In this document: one piece after another, positions 8,801 through 17,509 of the stretch
Layout of the letters: every line of letters starts with the position of its first letter
Numbering within the stretch: position 1 is the stretch's first letter
Source: Paramacrobiotus richtersi
Lineage: Eukaryota; Tardigrada; Eutardigrada; Parachela; Macrobiotidae
Direction of reading: 5' to 3'
Assembly: GCA_034698045.1 (NCBI GenBank)
Contig: JAQGAU010001044.1
Span: forward strand, 1-21,836
Length of the DNA: 21,836 nt
Notes under the pieces: generated by a model
Seen by the model: the letters and a program-made list of their open reading frames with translations, nothing else
What the model was told of the DNA's origin: nothing
Databases searched by the model: none
Program-made: the position numbers and the translations under genes

Positions 8801-11800
8801 TCTTCTGACGTAACTCCGTCAGCTATTTGGTTTAGAGTTCCTTGGTCCGTTGCCAGTTATGCGACTGCTTTATTAATTATCGATAAATCTCGAAGAGCAA
8901 ACGGTGGGTTTGTTGGCCGAATCTTCTGGAATATGGATGTTTGAACAAAATACCCTTGTACCATTGCCGTACGACAATTATTACGATTTACCGCAGTTAC
9001 AACGAACAGTTTTTCGCCTTTCGTTCACACTCTTCGGCATCTGGGTCGGCCGTTAAAGTCTCTTCATTCAGCACTGAAATTATTGTCGGTACTGCGATGG
9101 TTCTTGTGAGCTTTTTCACAACGATCACTTACGCCGGATACAGCAACCAAGAGATTTCGTGAAAAAACGTAGCCAAGTTATTCCTTTTGTTTTTTTGATA
9201 GTATTATTTATCATTTTATTTCCCCGCATTGCTACGTAACAGGAACCGATGGTCGCAAAAATAATACACATGTACACCTATGAAAATCCCGTTATCGCCC
9301 TTACGGCAATAGTTGGTAAGGGTAGCCTGACTCCAAGTTACGCAGACTACTGCGTAGATAATTCCGTCGTTGAATATTATATTATTTTATTGAAATTATA
9401 TACAATGTACAATACACGGTTGTCTGAGTGTGTCGGAAAATAAACAAAGATAATTATAGTATCGGAGTCAAATAAGGAGTACTGTACATGCCAAATAAGA
9501 CCTGGGGCAAAAAATACCGGTGGCAAAATACAAAATCGTTGGGCAGAACGGATTACTACGGGACAAGAGTCGTAGCTGAAGTTCTTGCACTTTTTACTGC
9601 ATCCAACCTAAATACGCGATTTATTTACATTTGTGTGAAAATGCAGCTACATATCTGCAGTACGGTCACTACTTCATTGCACTAACGCCACTCTTGTCAT
9701 TGATTGTTGAGTAATTCGGCAAACACACATCTGCATGTCTTTCATAAAGAAGACAAAACAAAATTAATTTTCATTGGCTAGATTCCCGCTAAACCAGCAT
9801 ATCTTCATTTTCAGACGGGAGTCACGGGGTTAGACATTGGCTTAAATTACTAGTTTCAAAAAACTATTGGTATTTTTTCTTACTGGCACGTGAGCATTGT
9901 TTCTTTGTCGGTAATTCATTCACCAAAACGCTGTTTTTTAACTATTGTAATAGTATTACGTAGTTAAATGTTACGATGGCGACGTTCAGGTACAGACTAA
10001 CATTCCAACAAAAAACCAATAAACAAAACCAACGGAAGAATGCTGTTCAAACGCACTGCAGCGAAGTTACCCATTACTTGCCGCAAACAAACTGTGCATT
10101 AGCCATACATAAAATTTTTATTCGAAATATTAAAGTAAATAATTTTATCTGTATCCAGCCGCTGGACGCGTGTTTTTCCCGTACAAAACAACGCGCACTG
10201 GCCGTAGCACACCTGCTAACTGTCCGATCATCTCAGGTCAACGAGAAATTCTTCGTAGTCTTTTTCGTTTTCTATCCTTGTTCGTACATTTTATAATATT
10301 TCTAGATATAAACACCAACTTGTTGTGCACACATTTTACTAACAACTGCAAGAATAACAAAATAATCTAGTTGGTTACTACAATTAACGGATCAACACAT
10401 AACTAATTAACTATTAATTGGAAGTAGGATAGACTTTCTCGTTTGGATGGTACGATGGGTAACAAGTTTCGATATATGTATGTTCCGGACTCGTACTACG
10501 GCACCCGGGCCGGGCGCAAGCAAGGTGTGCGAGCAGATCAGCAATTTATTTATTAAAGACCCCTTGGTGACCTTTAAGTTCATCTACGCGCCCGATAATA
10601 ACAACGGCACCTCCACCGAGAACGGCCAGATCCCCGAGATCATCTTCTACAAGGTTTGACACTAACTTAGAACTGCCTCGTGTATGAAATATAGTGAATA
10701 AACAAAGCACATTTATCCGGTGTGCCGTGTGCGTACTGAGCATGAATGCATTGTGAAATTGCCTGACAGGGTTAATAAACTTGACAGTGGATTTCTGCTA
10801 GTACCATTTTGCATCACAAGTTGGTAATTTTGCAAGGCTTTCATTGTGCCTTTGTTGGCTGTCGATTCAACACAACGCCCATTTTTTTGTACTATTACAG
10901 TACATGTTTTGGTGTTTGGATGGCGAATTTCCGATACAGAAGAAAATGAGTACAAATTAAAAAGCAATAGAATCAAGTGAACAATTGTATTGGTTCTATG
11001 TCTTCCTGCAACGGAGCCTTGCTCCCTCAAGGCACTAGACAGTAATCCGCACAACAGATGAGGATTCTTTGTATTCAAAAACAAATCATAGCGTAACAAC
11101 CACACATCAATGACTGGAAAATAAGAGAGACAGCGGGACAAAAAAGACTTACGAGATCAGAAAAATTTGAGAGAAAATCAGTCAACAAATCAATATATCC
11201 TTTCGCTCACGAATCACGTAGGGCCAAACTTTGGGCTGCAGAATCTTGTCTTAAATGTTCCAGTTCTTGCAAAGGTTGATGTTCGGCAATCTCCGCGAGC
11301 AGAAAAGAAAACGCTGACAAAACGTTTGTCGGATTTCATTGCATTTTCATTTAGACTGTTTTATCGTGCGTCCTGAACAAAGAGAAAAGTAAATTTCTTT
11401 TAGACGGCCGGTGGTTTAGGCATTATAGAGCATGAACGAGCAAGCATGGCAATAAAGCTATTCGTACCCGTTTGCAAGCTGTTCTCTGCGGTATATAATA
11501 TTTTTTTTTAAACATCGAAACAAGTCCATCGGCTGTCGCCAGTTTTCAACAACTACTTCTTGACGATCTCTGTTAAGAATAAACTGGCAGCGTGGTACTT
11601 AATTCTACAAGATTCGCCTGCTATCAAAATGAAATTGATAGTACCTCTGTTATCTATTTAGCCGCTGCAGTTCGCGTATTTGGAAATGCCGTACAAAACA
11701 AAGCGCAGTGGCCGCAGCTGGCAGAAAACCCAACGTACGTGCTTTATTAACGTAGCGCGGCTACAAAGCTCGGGAGCAGCGGGGAGCTGTGTGTGCACAA

Positions 11801-13353
11801 GTATACTCGTCTTAATAACGCGGGGTATTTGGCTTAGGCTATTTCTCTTCTCGGATCGAACGACATCGACATCGAGCGAGAGGAGGTGGTACTTGACGCT
11901 GGGTTCTCCTGGATCCGCCATGATTCTCCTCAGCGATCACCGATGCTGGTCGATGTGCTGTCCATGGTCCGGTTCGCATGCGTCACAACCGAGCATTTGC
12001 GGCAGTCGGCCACCGGGTTCATTGTCCAAATGGAAGATCTTGGTTTGGACATACCGGATCAAATCGAGCAGCCAATTCACGTGTCCTTCTCATTGTCGAC
12101 AGCAAACGAGCCATGAGGGGCATGCGGTATGTCGGAGTTCTGTTCACCCCAAAATGCCCGTTGACATTGGCTGACACTGTCCGAATGCACGATGCCAGTG
12201 ATATCCATCCTGTTTCCGATGGGAATGATATGTTGTTGAAACTATTAGTCTATCCTGGTCGTAGAATACTCACAGGTATTCCTGCTTGTCGATCAGACGG
12301 TGCACGGCATTGATCCGATGACTGAAGCCGTCGACACTTTTAGTGATGCGCCGTTAGGTCTGTGGGAAAGTGGCAACGCTGTTACGGGGCGTTCTGTGTA
12401 CATTCTGGGCGAATTGGAAGCGATCTCCCCACATGGACACTGCATGCTCAGCCGTACTCCGTTTATAGGTCGGGTGCCGTAGCAGCTTATTCTGGACGGA
12501 CAGAAGCTTTGGGCGGCAACGTTTTTGGGACAATCAGCATCGTTGGGCGTTGAGCGCTTCAATCCGTATGCCAACGTGCGCGTGGCCGATGGTCGCCGAT
12601 TTGCCTATGCCGCTGGCCGATTTTGGGGCTGCCTTGTGCCAGGACAAGCTACTTACATTTGGGGGAATCGGAAAAAAGGAGGCAGAGAGTGTATTTCGAT
12701 ACGATCGTAAAACTGATGTCATGTCTGGACTGAATGTTCCAAAATGCCTGTCCCACGTTTTATTGGTTCAGCTTGTTCGGGAAATGATGGCAATGGCATG
12801 ATCTACCTTGTCGGTAAGTGTCTGGTTTACTGTAGCTAGTTGGTAAGTTTCACATTAATGCGTTAACTTATTGGATTTGTTTCCCAGGAGGTCAATCGTA
12901 TGAAGATAGTTTGCTTCCTAAGCGTTTCGAATGGTATAATCCGCTGACCAACGAATGCCTGTCGAGAGGTACGATACTCTGTTGCATGGAAACATGAATC
13001 TCGGTAACAGTCAGGAAGGTTCAGTTTATTAGTTTTGGTGTGAATGGAGGTCACTTTCACAAATCTCGTGGAACATCGCCCTGCTTTCGTACTGTAGGAG
13101 AGCTGCCCATCGCAGCAGAGAAGCTTGCAGTGGGCGCCATGGACTGGCAGATGTATGTACTGGGAAATTACGATTCCGAGAGGTGCAACAAAGCGAATAA
13201 ACTGGATCGTGGCAGCCTCCAAGCTTACAGCGAAACCAGCCACAAGTGGTCGACGCGGGATCTCTTGTTGCCGCCGTCTTTCCGGAGCGAAAAGGCTGTC
13301 TGGCAGTTTTTACGCTCACTGGAGATCAGTTTAGCTGGGGTCTTCCGGTGTAA
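5860..13353 (+). CDS. BTB-BACK-Kelch (KLHL-like) protein split by a 5.4 kb intron
   Basis: Likely CUL3 ligase substrate adaptor: BTB binds CUL3 and Kelch blades bind the substrate (family knowledge). Exon 1 is 5860-6116 (MASGNSAVTP; BTB core LCDVFLKGKE, IPAHRAVLAARSPFFSAMF). Its donor GTAAGT is at 6117. Exon 2 is 6199-6475 (VKYIYTSEV, then BACK first half: CMHIYDLAGRYQ, LIKSAELLQPDSDK). Its donor GTACGT is at 6476. The BACK second half resumes, phase 0 to phase 0, at 11838 (AISLLGSNDIDIEREEV, FSWIRHDSPQRS) after TTGGCTTAG. Kelch exons follow at 11838-12813, 12888-12968 and 13098-13353. All splice phases match. The joined BACK reads as one normal domain, which is why I treat the two ends as one gene. 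The Kelch part has several one-base frame breaks, so the gene may be dead or mis-sequenced. The last exon's C-terminus is taken in the shifted frame (FSWGLPV, stop 13351-13353). Confidence 0.62.
6117..6198 (+). other. Intron 1 of the BTB-Kelch gene (82 bases)
   Basis: GTAAGT donor at 6117-6122 and TTTGCAG acceptor ending at 6198. It is phase 2: the codon TT|G is completed by the first base of exon 2, joining LYL to LVKYIYT within the BTB fold. Confidence 0.85.
6786..6797 (+). promoter_or_regulatory. Splice acceptor just 5' of the F-box gene 2 start
   Basis: TTTTACAG ends at 6788, only nine bases before ATG 6798, and AGG CTG ACA keeps the frame open. It could accept a 5' UTR exon, a spliced leader, or exon 2 of the host BTB gene (donor 6476, phase 0), which would make an in-frame fusion. 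Confidence 0.5.
6798..8681 (+). CDS. F-box gene 2: intact Tudor/Agenet-like + F-box protein, nested
   Basis: Three exons: 6798-7451, 7602-8378 and 8442-8681, all phase 0, giving about 556 residues. Residues 18-65 (WNAVDVMGKEGLLQHGTI, GLLVDFG) and 87-143 (VEVLLSTGPQAPWLWRPATL, EVVDVEKIRLP) look like two Tudor/Agenet-type barrels, which in known families read methylated peptides. An F-box follows at about 264-300 (DILKETFKYLDTVDKTLCRR, VCPAFDALI), then a Cys-rich patch (YCCRLCCNCRE) and an alpha/beta-like region. The tail DKCSNYMESGECRCAACGLL has four Cys spaced C-x8-C-x-C-x2-C, a possible metal site. Inferred role: SCF-type adaptor, nuclear or cytoplasmic; no signal peptide is seen. ATG 6798 was chosen because gene 1 also starts just before WNxVDV. 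The last intron (8379-8441, donor GTAATG) is supported by the matching GTAATT donor and IL-starting exon of gene 1. Without that splice the frame ends at 8396. Confidence 0.75.
7452..7601 (+). other. 150-base intron without stop codons (F-box gene 2)
   Basis: Donor GTAGGT at 7452 and acceptor TTCTTCCAACAG ending at 7601. The length is 3 x 50 and the enclosed frame has no stop, so retaining it would insert 50 residues (LVGNSLALI through VPVFFQ) and keep the downstream F-box in frame. Gene 1 has an intron at the same place, with a QL-type exon end and an E-start exon, so I take splicing as the default. Confidence 0.65.
8682..9989. other. Intronic stretch 3' of F-box gene 2, no gene seen
   Basis: No supported coding region. 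The longest open frame (8941-9162) begins with TTG, not ATG, and shows only one hydrophobic run. I found no canonical AATAAA within about 300 bases after the F-box gene stop; one occurs near 9438 (GGAAAATAAAC). The composition is A/T-rich. Confidence 0.45.
9990..10262 (+). repeat. Dispersed repeat, copy B
   Basis: It matches copy D along its length: GCGCACTGC / ACGCACTGC, GCCG-GAACAAACTGTG, CATA-A-TTTTTAT, CAGCCGCT, TGTTTTT-CCGTA-ACAAC, then CCGATCATCTCAGGTCA. The last 17 bases are identical in copy D. It lies inside the giant intron of the BTB-Kelch gene, plus orientation, with no coding potential. Borders are approximate. Confidence 0.6.
10455..10659 (+). pseudogene. Small unknown coding fragment broken by a CAAG duplication
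   Basis: From ATG 10455 the frame reads MGNKFRYMYVPDSYYGTRAG and soon hits a stop. From about 10525 a second frame reads VCEQISNLFIKDPLVTFKF and continues to TGA 10657-10659. The frames meet at CAAGCAAG (10517-10524), a four-base tandem duplication; with a single CAAG the two frames would be continuous. The second half uses almost only C- or G-ending codons, unlike the F-box and Kelch genes nearby. AATAAA follows at 10697-10702, 38 bases after the stop, so this could be a short gene or a last exon. It is about 64 to 67 residues, with an ARG/TYR-rich start and an acidic end. I do not recognise the family. It lies on the plus strand inside the BTB-Kelch giant intron. Confidence 0.45.
10697..10702 (+). 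terminator. Poly(A) signal AATAAA
   Basis: Canonical hexamer 38 bases after the stop of the fragment ending at 10659. Its position fits a real transcript end. Confidence 0.4.
10703..11509. other. Intronic stretch, no gene seen
   Basis: Open frames on both strands are short or begin with non-ATG codons and show no family motif. I see no structure beyond A/T-rich spacer. Confidence 0.45.
11510..11730 (+). repeat. Dispersed repeat, copy C
   Basis: Early part: CATCGAAACAAGTCCATCGG and GATCTCTGTTAAGAATAAAC match copy A near 4965-5035. Late part: TTAGCCGCTGCAGTTCGCGT, CCGTACAAAACAAAGCGCAG and TGGCCGCAGC match copies A and B. It ends about 110 bases before the 3' acceptor of the BTB-Kelch giant intron. 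It is in plus orientation and shorter than copy A. Confidence 0.55.
11838..13353 (+). pseudogene. Kelch-coding exons of the BTB-Kelch gene, with frame breaks
   Basis: Exon 11838-12813 opens with the BACK second half. Kelch motifs follow but jump frames: VHGIDPMTEAVDTF and GNAVTGRSVYILGE, then YRSGAVAAYSGRTEALGG, then GVERFNPYAN, then MVADLPMPLADFG and LLTFGGIGKKE, then GNDGNGMIYLVG. The exon length (976) still fits its flanking splice phases (0 in, 1 out), so the shifts cancel. Introns 12814-12887 (GTAAGT...CCCAG) and 12969-13097 (GTACGA...CTGTAG) have matching phases. Exon 12888-12968 (RFEWYNPLTNECLSR) is intact. The last exon shifts once near 13270, from DLLLP into AVFPERKGCLAVF, and ends WGLPV. 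Every break I found is a net one-base change; I saw no clear nonsense substitution. It is either a young pseudogene or error-rich sequence of a working gene. Confidence 0.55.
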
Positions 13354-13399
13354 TGTTTGCAGTACACGTGAATAATTTTATTCCCTGTTTTGTCCGTTC

Positions 13400-14125
13400 A
13401 GTTTTCTTGAGTTCTCTGGATGCGTAATGCTGTTTATCAGAGTTATTAACAACAGAATTAAAAAAGATACAGAAGAACATCTGAACAAACAAGCAAAGGA
13501 AGATTTTGTTGAAATGCGCACTGCCGTGAAGCTGCCCGTTATTGGCCGTGAACAAACTGTGTATCATAAATACATGAATTTTTATAATTTAAACGTCCAA
13601 ATGAATCTATCGACTGCTGTCACCAGTTTGTCAAGACTAATGCTATCGCTACATAATCCATTTTTAATCAGATTCAGCCGCTAAACCTATGTTTTTGCCG
13701 TATACAACACTGCACACTGGGCACAGCAGATGTGATACCGTGCCCGATCATCTCAGGTCAGCGAGCAAATACAGCATCTCCATCCGCGTACACGGCGAAT
13801 CACAGATCAGCATGATAGATAAGACAGACAGGGAGAGGGCAAGTGCGGTCAGTGCAGCAAAGCCAGCAGCAGTTAAGCGAGTGCGTACGACTGTGTGCCT
13901 ATCGGCTATCGCGCCAAAAAACGTCAACAATCGGATTACCACGCTCACATTCTACCTATAGCACAGCTAGCAGATTTTTTTGGACCAGTTGATTGCCAGT
14001 ACCTCTTTGCCGAGTTTTGCAATTATCTTGGAAACGGAATCTGATAATTTACCTGTGTACTGTAAGTCGGAATATTACGATCCTCTGGTTATTTTTTGTG
14101 GATTCTGCCGTGTTGATTTTGTGGT
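13400..14125 (+). repeat. Dispersed repeat, copy D
   Basis: Starts just 3' of the BTB-Kelch gene. The part from about 13480 to 13770 matches copy B (GAACAAACTGTG, CCGATCATCTCAGGTCA). The part from 13674 to 14125 matches copy A: CAGATCAGCATGATAGATAA, AGTGCGGTCAGTGCAGC, GACCAGTTGATTGCC, ATTACGATCCTCTGGTTATT. It therefore links the A-only and B-only segments and is the most complete copy. Plus orientation, no terminal inverted repeats seen, no reading frame conserved between copies. Borders are approximate. Confidence 0.6.
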
Positions 14126-14165
14126 TCGCTGTCCTCCTGTTCTCCCGTTCCATCTCCCGTCTCGA

Positions 14166-14238
14166 GTCTCCCCTGTCCTTCGCCTTTATCCCTCCTCCAT
14201 CTGGGTCTCCCCTGTCCTTTGCCGTCCCTCCTCCATTA
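14166..14238 (+). repeat. Pyrimidine-rich tandem duplication
   Basis: Two head-to-tail units of about 39 and 34 bases: GTCTCCCCTGTCCTT at 14166 and again at 14205, each followed by TCCCTCCTCCAT. They sit in a C/T-rich tract (about 14130-14240) right after repeat copy D. Unit 2 lacks a few internal bases. Confidence 0.8.
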
Positions 14239-14562
14239 ATTTTGGTTGATTGCGCCACATTTCACGGGAACCGCCAATCTTATTACGGTAGGTTGCTTGT
14301 GGTAATTTGTGTAAAAGCAGTCAGCCAGTACACGTGTGGTTTGTCATAACCGCTGACACGGCTTGTTTGCATTCTTTCCTCTGTATTACAGTTATTAATT
14401 AAATAAGTTGAATTAATTATGCATCGAACTTTGTTGTCAGTTCCCTCAAATTATTCACGAAAATTTTTTTTAATTTGTAAATATAACTGCACTTTGCGAC
14501 ATTCAGTGAGATCTTAATTCTTAATCTTAAATACAGTAAACAGTATAAAAATAAAAATATTA
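14239..14562. other. A/T-rich stretch, no gene seen
   Basis: Strongly A/T-rich, especially 14380-14570, with homopolymer T and A runs. No coding signal is visible. It may be spacer or the 3' flank of the minus-strand stretch that follows. Confidence 0.45.
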
Positions 14563-15750
14563 ATAATAAGGATCAGTGAATCGGAATTGTGCAATACAGG
14601 GAGTAATCCGTAGCAAGTGATGCAACAGTATTGGGCTTCCGTTTCTGGAGCCAAATTCGCTGGATTCACTCTTTGTCACGATCTCGGGACTTTGATCGCT
14701 TGCGGTGTTTTCCGCGGTGGGCACGGTCTTCGTAATGCGTAACGTGTCAACCGCTTTTAATTTGGAGTAACAGAGGTTTTGGTGATGCGGTGCAGACACT
14801 TTCGAGGCGTTACATTTGCCGAGATTCACTTGAGCGGTAGCAGCGGGGCTAGTCCCCGTGATCATCCAGGCTCAGTTTATTCTTCACTGACAGCGTTCCG
14901 ACTGTTTCTGGTTCTCGGATGGTTTCTTCCAGAAGCAGTACTTTGTTCGCTGTGGCATTTGGGCGGCAGTTTGCTCGGGCGAGTCGCCAGTTTGCGCATC
15001 GTGGTGATGGACGATCCGGTCGCGGTGCGTGAGCATCTTGCACGGATCTACAGTTTCTTCCATCGTGATGTGGTCCTTGGTCCTCACTTCAGCACCCATC
15101 TACACTAACACCGTTCCCACGTTCAGTCGCGCTAACAACGGGCCACTCTCATACCACCGGTACCTGGATGGCATTATCCGCAAGTCTTCAGTGGTTGCGC
15201 GGATAGCATAGGAGTGCAGGTTCGCCGCTCGCTGTGTATGCGGTGCATGCCCCAAGTGCCGTTGAATACGGGTTGTGGGTGCTGGGCTACATACTTCGAG
15301 TCTTTGAAGGTGTCAATTTTACCGTGAGGAAGAGATTTTTCGGTAAAGCCTGGAGTCTATAAAGATCGTTTGGCATCTTTATAGATTGACAGCAGATCGT
15401 TGAACGTTTCGTGCAGAACCTGAGCAAAATTGCGGTCTTTAAAGAGTCGTAACCTTTTGACGGGCTTCGCGCTCCATATAGGCAGGCTTACATCTCTGAT
15501 CGATAACCTCGTGCTTACTGGGGATGAAGGGAGCACTCTTCGACGTTAGACGAATGCACATAACGGCAACTCTACATTTTTCAACGCTCTGGGTTTCTTG
15601 GTTCGAAATTATACGTTTTGTCATCGCCTGTCCACCTTGGCTCGACGATTTTGGTTTTCTGTGTATATCATCGCGATCCACGGTGTCATGCCGTTCGCTG
15701 ATGCAAATCTTCCGCTCCTTGTGAACCTGTGCATGCTGCATTATTGTCAT
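14563..15750 (-). pseudogene. Broken coding-like stretch of unknown function (minus)
   Basis: Going down the minus strand, open frames follow one another with frame changes and stops: ATG 15750 (MTIMQHAQVHKERK, ending 15439), then DRNFAQVLHETFNDLLSIY and HGKIDTFKDSKYVAQHPQPV (about 15440-15190), then MEETVDPCKMLTHRDRIV (ATG 15099 upstream), then a frame ending near 14563. In one frame the run HRGKHRKRSKSRDRDKE (about 14720-14670) looks like an Arg-Ser-type segment. The composition is hydrophilic and codon use is plausible for coding, with GC higher than the flanks. There is no recognised domain and no splice sites that rejoin the frames. It could be a decayed gene or mobile-element gene. I assign no function. 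Confidence 0.3.
15356..15385. repeat. Perfect hairpin, 11-base arms, 8-base loop
   Basis: TCTATAAAGAT (15356-15366) and ATCTTTATAGA (15375-15385) are exact reverse complements around CGTTTGGC. It sits inside the broken minus-strand coding-like stretch, where it encodes or follows a stop. It may be chance, a terminator-like structure or a footprint. Confidence 0.7.
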
Positions 15751-16496
15751 TAGTTGGTTGTTAGCTCGTAGAGAGCGGTCATAACTATTTTAGTACTAGG
15801 AAAGTGCACTCGCTCGTGGCGGGCACTGGGTGACCGAAGCGAAAAACGATGACGCGCACGATTTCGTCAGCATATCTGTAGCAAGAGTTTCAGAACACGA
15901 ACAATTATTAAGGTTGGACTATCGAAGTTTACTAATACGAATTAATGATGAGCATTTCGTTGCACTGTAGCTTTCTTGTACTTGATTGATTGTAGCAGTT
16001 TGAGTAATATTTGGAGGAATAATTTTTAATATTGACCAACATGCTAACAATGCGTAACATACAGGCCAACATAGTATGTTTTTTTCGACGTGAGTGTGCT
16101 TTTTGATTTGGTGCATCCTTGTTTGGCACTGTCATACCTGTTTATAAATTTCAGATGAACGTAGAATATTTTTAGTATTATTTCGACTAATGATGACTTA
16201 ATCTAATAAATTAATAGTTTTTATTATTTTTATTCATTATTATTAATAAATATTTAAAATAAACAATAATAGTGACCGACAGACGGAATGACGGACAGAC
16301 ATTGAGATACACTTGAGCTGAGCATATAGGCCCTTCGCTTCGGTCGATTATGCCGCCGCAATGCATCACATTACGTTGCACCTGGTTCGGTAGTAGTTGT
16401 AGTTTAAGAACACCGGGCCCTTTCTCCGTACACATCTCGCCGATGTGACTTCCGTCAGCGGCTGTTTCTACACCGTAGGGTTACATAATTGTCCAG
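15751..16496. other. Spacer, no gene seen
   Basis: A/T-rich for most of its length (16140-16270 is nearly all A and T). No supported coding region on either strand. It ends at the acceptor of the Kelch-like exon at 16497. Confidence 0.45.
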
Positions 16497-16666
16497 TTGA
16501 TCAATACCGCGAAGCGTTTTGACGCGGACGCGGTTGATACTTGTCCTTCGGAAGACAACCGCCGACACATTACAAACGGAAGCGAGTGGATCAGACACTG
16601 GATCTCAGAGTCAGAAGGTCACTTATATGTCATCAGCGGACTTCTAGAGTGTGTGGTGGCACCTAG
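16497..16666 (+). pseudogene. Isolated Kelch-like exon
   Basis: An ATTGTCCAG acceptor precedes LINTAKRFDADAVDTC, and the open frame runs through SEWIRHWISESEGHLYVISG to LLECVVAPR, then a CTAG|GTATAA donor. It resembles the Kelch exons of the BTB-Kelch gene: AKRFDADAVDTC against PKRFEWYNPLTNEC, and SEGHLYVISGLLEC against MDWQMYVLGNYDSERC. No BTB, BACK or other clear Kelch exon lies around it, so it looks like a leftover of a second, mostly lost Kelch gene. The match is weak and short, and a chance open exon-like frame is possible. Confidence 0.35.
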
Positions 16667-16995
16667 GTATAACGCTTCTTTTACGTTTGCTGATTGTCTA
16701 CTGGTAACTAGAGTTTCTTGGGTTATTTTCTGATAGCAACTTCCGATGCCACGGGCTTCGCAGGTTGCAGTGTTCGGTACCAGTTCCGTGTCGCTTATCC
16801 TATCGATAAGCAGAATGCAAACGAACGCTGTTCTAGTGTTTTAGAATGCCATTAAGGGGCGCAGTATTCCAAATCTGCAGGAAAGGGCACTTTTTGCGTA
16901 GTTAACCTTTTCCGGTCAGTTTAGCGTCGTTATACTTGCTACTATCAAGGATGTACCCTGCATGAGAGCAGTGGTCGACGATTGCTCATCGCAGT
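16667..16995. other. Spacer 3' of the Kelch-like exon
   Basis: No further Kelch exon is convincing. TTCGCAG|GTTGCAGTGTTC near 16758 could begin one (VAVFGTSS) but soon meets a stop. A small hairpin (GCTTATC, 5-base loop, GATAAGC) lies near 16793-16811. Confidence 0.35.
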
Positions 16996-17509
16996 TTACG
17001 TAGAACTTTTCCCCTCATGAACATACATTCGAGGAGGATGATTATTATCATGCTGCTTTGGTGCAACTATAGGTCTCGCATTAGTACCACGAGGTCCATG
17101 TCCGTCAATACTTGCCTGTAATTCTGGGCCAGATTTCTTCAAGATTTCCTTGGTGCAATTTCTTTGATGTGCACTTCGATTTCGGGTTTTCGTCACCATA
17201 TTGGTCTGTTGTACCGGCGTGTAAAAGATTGTAGTGAATGTTGGAATCGGTTCGCGTCACGATCGATCTACTCTACAGCGAAAAAGTGGATAGGCACGTT
17301 ATGCTATGCAGATTTTTCACTTAAGGTCGTGTTCCATGATTCCACATCGCTTGCCGTTTAGAGCTTTCAAAGGTACCGTTAGAAGCCGTAAATGTCCCAC
17401 AGACTGCGTAGTCGTCTCCTCGTCCAGTATTACAGCAGGACAAAGTGTCGCCGCTTCGTCCGATTTGATCTCCGCAAGCAGTCGAATCTTCTTGATTCGG
17501 TAGGCGCAC
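16996..17509 (-). pseudogene. Possible decayed coding stretch (minus), unknown
   Basis: Two minus-strand frames look faintly coding. One starts near 17260, just after a TGA (REPIPTFTTIFYTPVQQTN), passes ATG 17199 and ends KSST at 16996-16998 (about 85 codons). The other runs 17509-17321 (SCCNTGRGDDYAVCGTFTAS). A stretch with stops separates them. Both are hydrophilic and neither has a recognised domain. They could be parts of one decayed gene or mobile element, or chance. Confidence 0.2.

Larger units (their letters stand above)
6476..11837 (+). other. Giant intron of the BTB-Kelch gene, holding a nested gene
   Basis: The donor GTACGT (6476) follows BACK residues LLQPDSDK. The acceptor TTGGCTTAG (ending 11837) precedes AISLLGSNDI. 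Both sides are phase 0, and the joined sequence matches the normal BACK run. At 5362 bases it is far larger than other introns in the window (63 to 330 bases where both ends are seen). It contains F-box gene 2 on the same strand, repeat copies B and C, and the fragment at 10455-10659. An acceptor at 6786-6788 offers an alternative, shorter splice into F-box gene 2. Confidence 0.55.

Noticed and set aside
11680..12174. Plus-strand open frame of 164 codons over the BACK region
   Set aside because: It overlaps the BACK-coding frame, which has clear domain residues (FSWIRHD, MVRF) and a proper acceptor. The long frame is a shadow.
14779..15108. Plus-strand hydrophobic open frame of 109 codons
   Set aside because: It is the antisense of hydrophilic minus-strand frames; its hydrophobicity is what a shadow of a Lys/Arg/Asp-rich frame would show. 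No family motif.
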